Below are positions 63,408 through 64,000 of a stretch of 64,000 nucleotides of DNA, in pieces. Location: positions 11,247,929 to 11,311,928 of the forward strand of contig OW285187.1 in assembly GCA_935421135.1 (NCBI GenBank), given 5' to 3'. The stretch is from Bugulina stolonifera (lineage: Eukaryota > Bryozoa > Gymnolaemata > Cheilostomatida > Bugulidae). The translations under genes were made by a program, and so were the position numbers. Under the pieces are notes generated by a model that saw only the letters and a list, made by a program, of their open reading frames with translations, was not told the DNA's origin and searched no databases. The stretch's first letter is position 1. The number at the start of each line of letters is the position of its first letter.

Positions 63408-64000
63408 TTGTGGTTCATTGTTTGTGTTGACATTATAAGCTGTGTTGATATATAAACTTGATGATGAAGCTTGAGTTAATTTGGGCTGCCTATGATTGAT
63501 AGGCAGCACATAGCAGTTTTATCATGTTATACACTTTACAATCATGTTGTTGTTTGCAAACAAGTGATGACGCATCATAGACTGAATTTAGCAGCATTTT
63601 ATGATTCATATTTTGACGTAAACATATTGTAATACTTTGCTGCCTGCTAGAGGTGGAACGAGACAGCATTTTTGGATTCGAGACGAGATTCGAGACACTA
63701 CTTCTAAAAAGTTCGAGACGAGACGAGACTGGGCTTTAGGATTCATGGGAATTTTTCTGAAGTTTGCCAAATTTTATATATCTGCATGTTGGAACTCCAA
63801 TAGTTTCAATTGCTACTCTGTAAACTCTGTATTTTATCATTATGCATTTCAATAAAAGTTTGATGCAAATAATATAGCAATTGTTGTATTGTTTTATATA
63901 AAATATTTTAATCTCATGTTGATATTTTTATTCTAGAATAGGTAGGAATACTATTTGTTTTTGCACATAGTATTGAATTTCAACAGCTATAGGTATTGCG
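63408..64000. other. 3' flank with degenerate hAT-like start
   Basis: At 63648 a CTAGAGGTGGAACGAGAC block followed by GATTCGAGACGAG motifs resembles the left part of the hAT MITE at 48995. Its right end was not found. AATAAA at 63851-63856 could end the ShKT transcript. Nothing else is seen. Confidence 0.4.

Overview
The window is eukaryotic and intron-rich. Coding exons are short, sit between GT-AG introns with conserved reading phase, and are surrounded by AT-rich DNA full of minisatellites and transposon remnants. The gene content (adducin, a Rab24-like GTPase, a myosin of the MYO19 type, a two-domain ShKT surface protein) points to a metazoan. A marine invertebrate, possibly a sponge, is my guess; nothing in the sequence proves the phylum. 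No bacterial, organellar, rRNA or CRISPR features were seen.

Layout: (1) 322-19792, + strand: a complete adducin gene of about 21 exons, assembled exon by exon with every phase checked. It has a candidate 21-nt microexon, a tandem pair of alternative-looking exons, and a MARCKS-like basic C terminus. (2) 20682-23310 and 23406-25903, - strand: two unrecognised genes in the same orientation, only 95 bp apart. (3) 26824-36083, - strand: a Rab24-like small GTPase with two alternative first exons, each encoding its own P-loop, that fit the same downstream exons. (4) 40630-49645, + strand: 13 exons of a MYO19-like myosin motor. The 5' end and the C-terminal tail were not found, and the switch-II/relay segment is missing where it should be. 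(5) 50149-57983: a 7.8-kb element with long inverted ends and a perfect 9-bp target duplication (Mutator-like geometry). Nested in it is a nearly intact LTR retrotransposon at 50502-55602 whose 663-bp LTRs differ at one base and which carries gag-type ORFs but no pol. (6) 58955-63407, + strand: a two-exon gene for a secreted, probably GPI-anchored protein with two ShKT domains. Its 3.9-kb intron holds a possible small gene and one arm of a 105-bp inverted repeat.

The host genes do not form an obvious pathway. Adducin, Rab24 and MYO19 are all cytoskeleton or membrane-traffic proteins, but that may be chance. The most interesting host-gene observations are the two cases of apparent alternative exon choice (adducin exons 11/12 and the Rab first exons) and the myosin that lacks switch II. 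The most interesting mobile DNA is the very young gag-only LTR element, with three ORFs staggered in successive +1 frames, one of which carries a C2H2-like finger.
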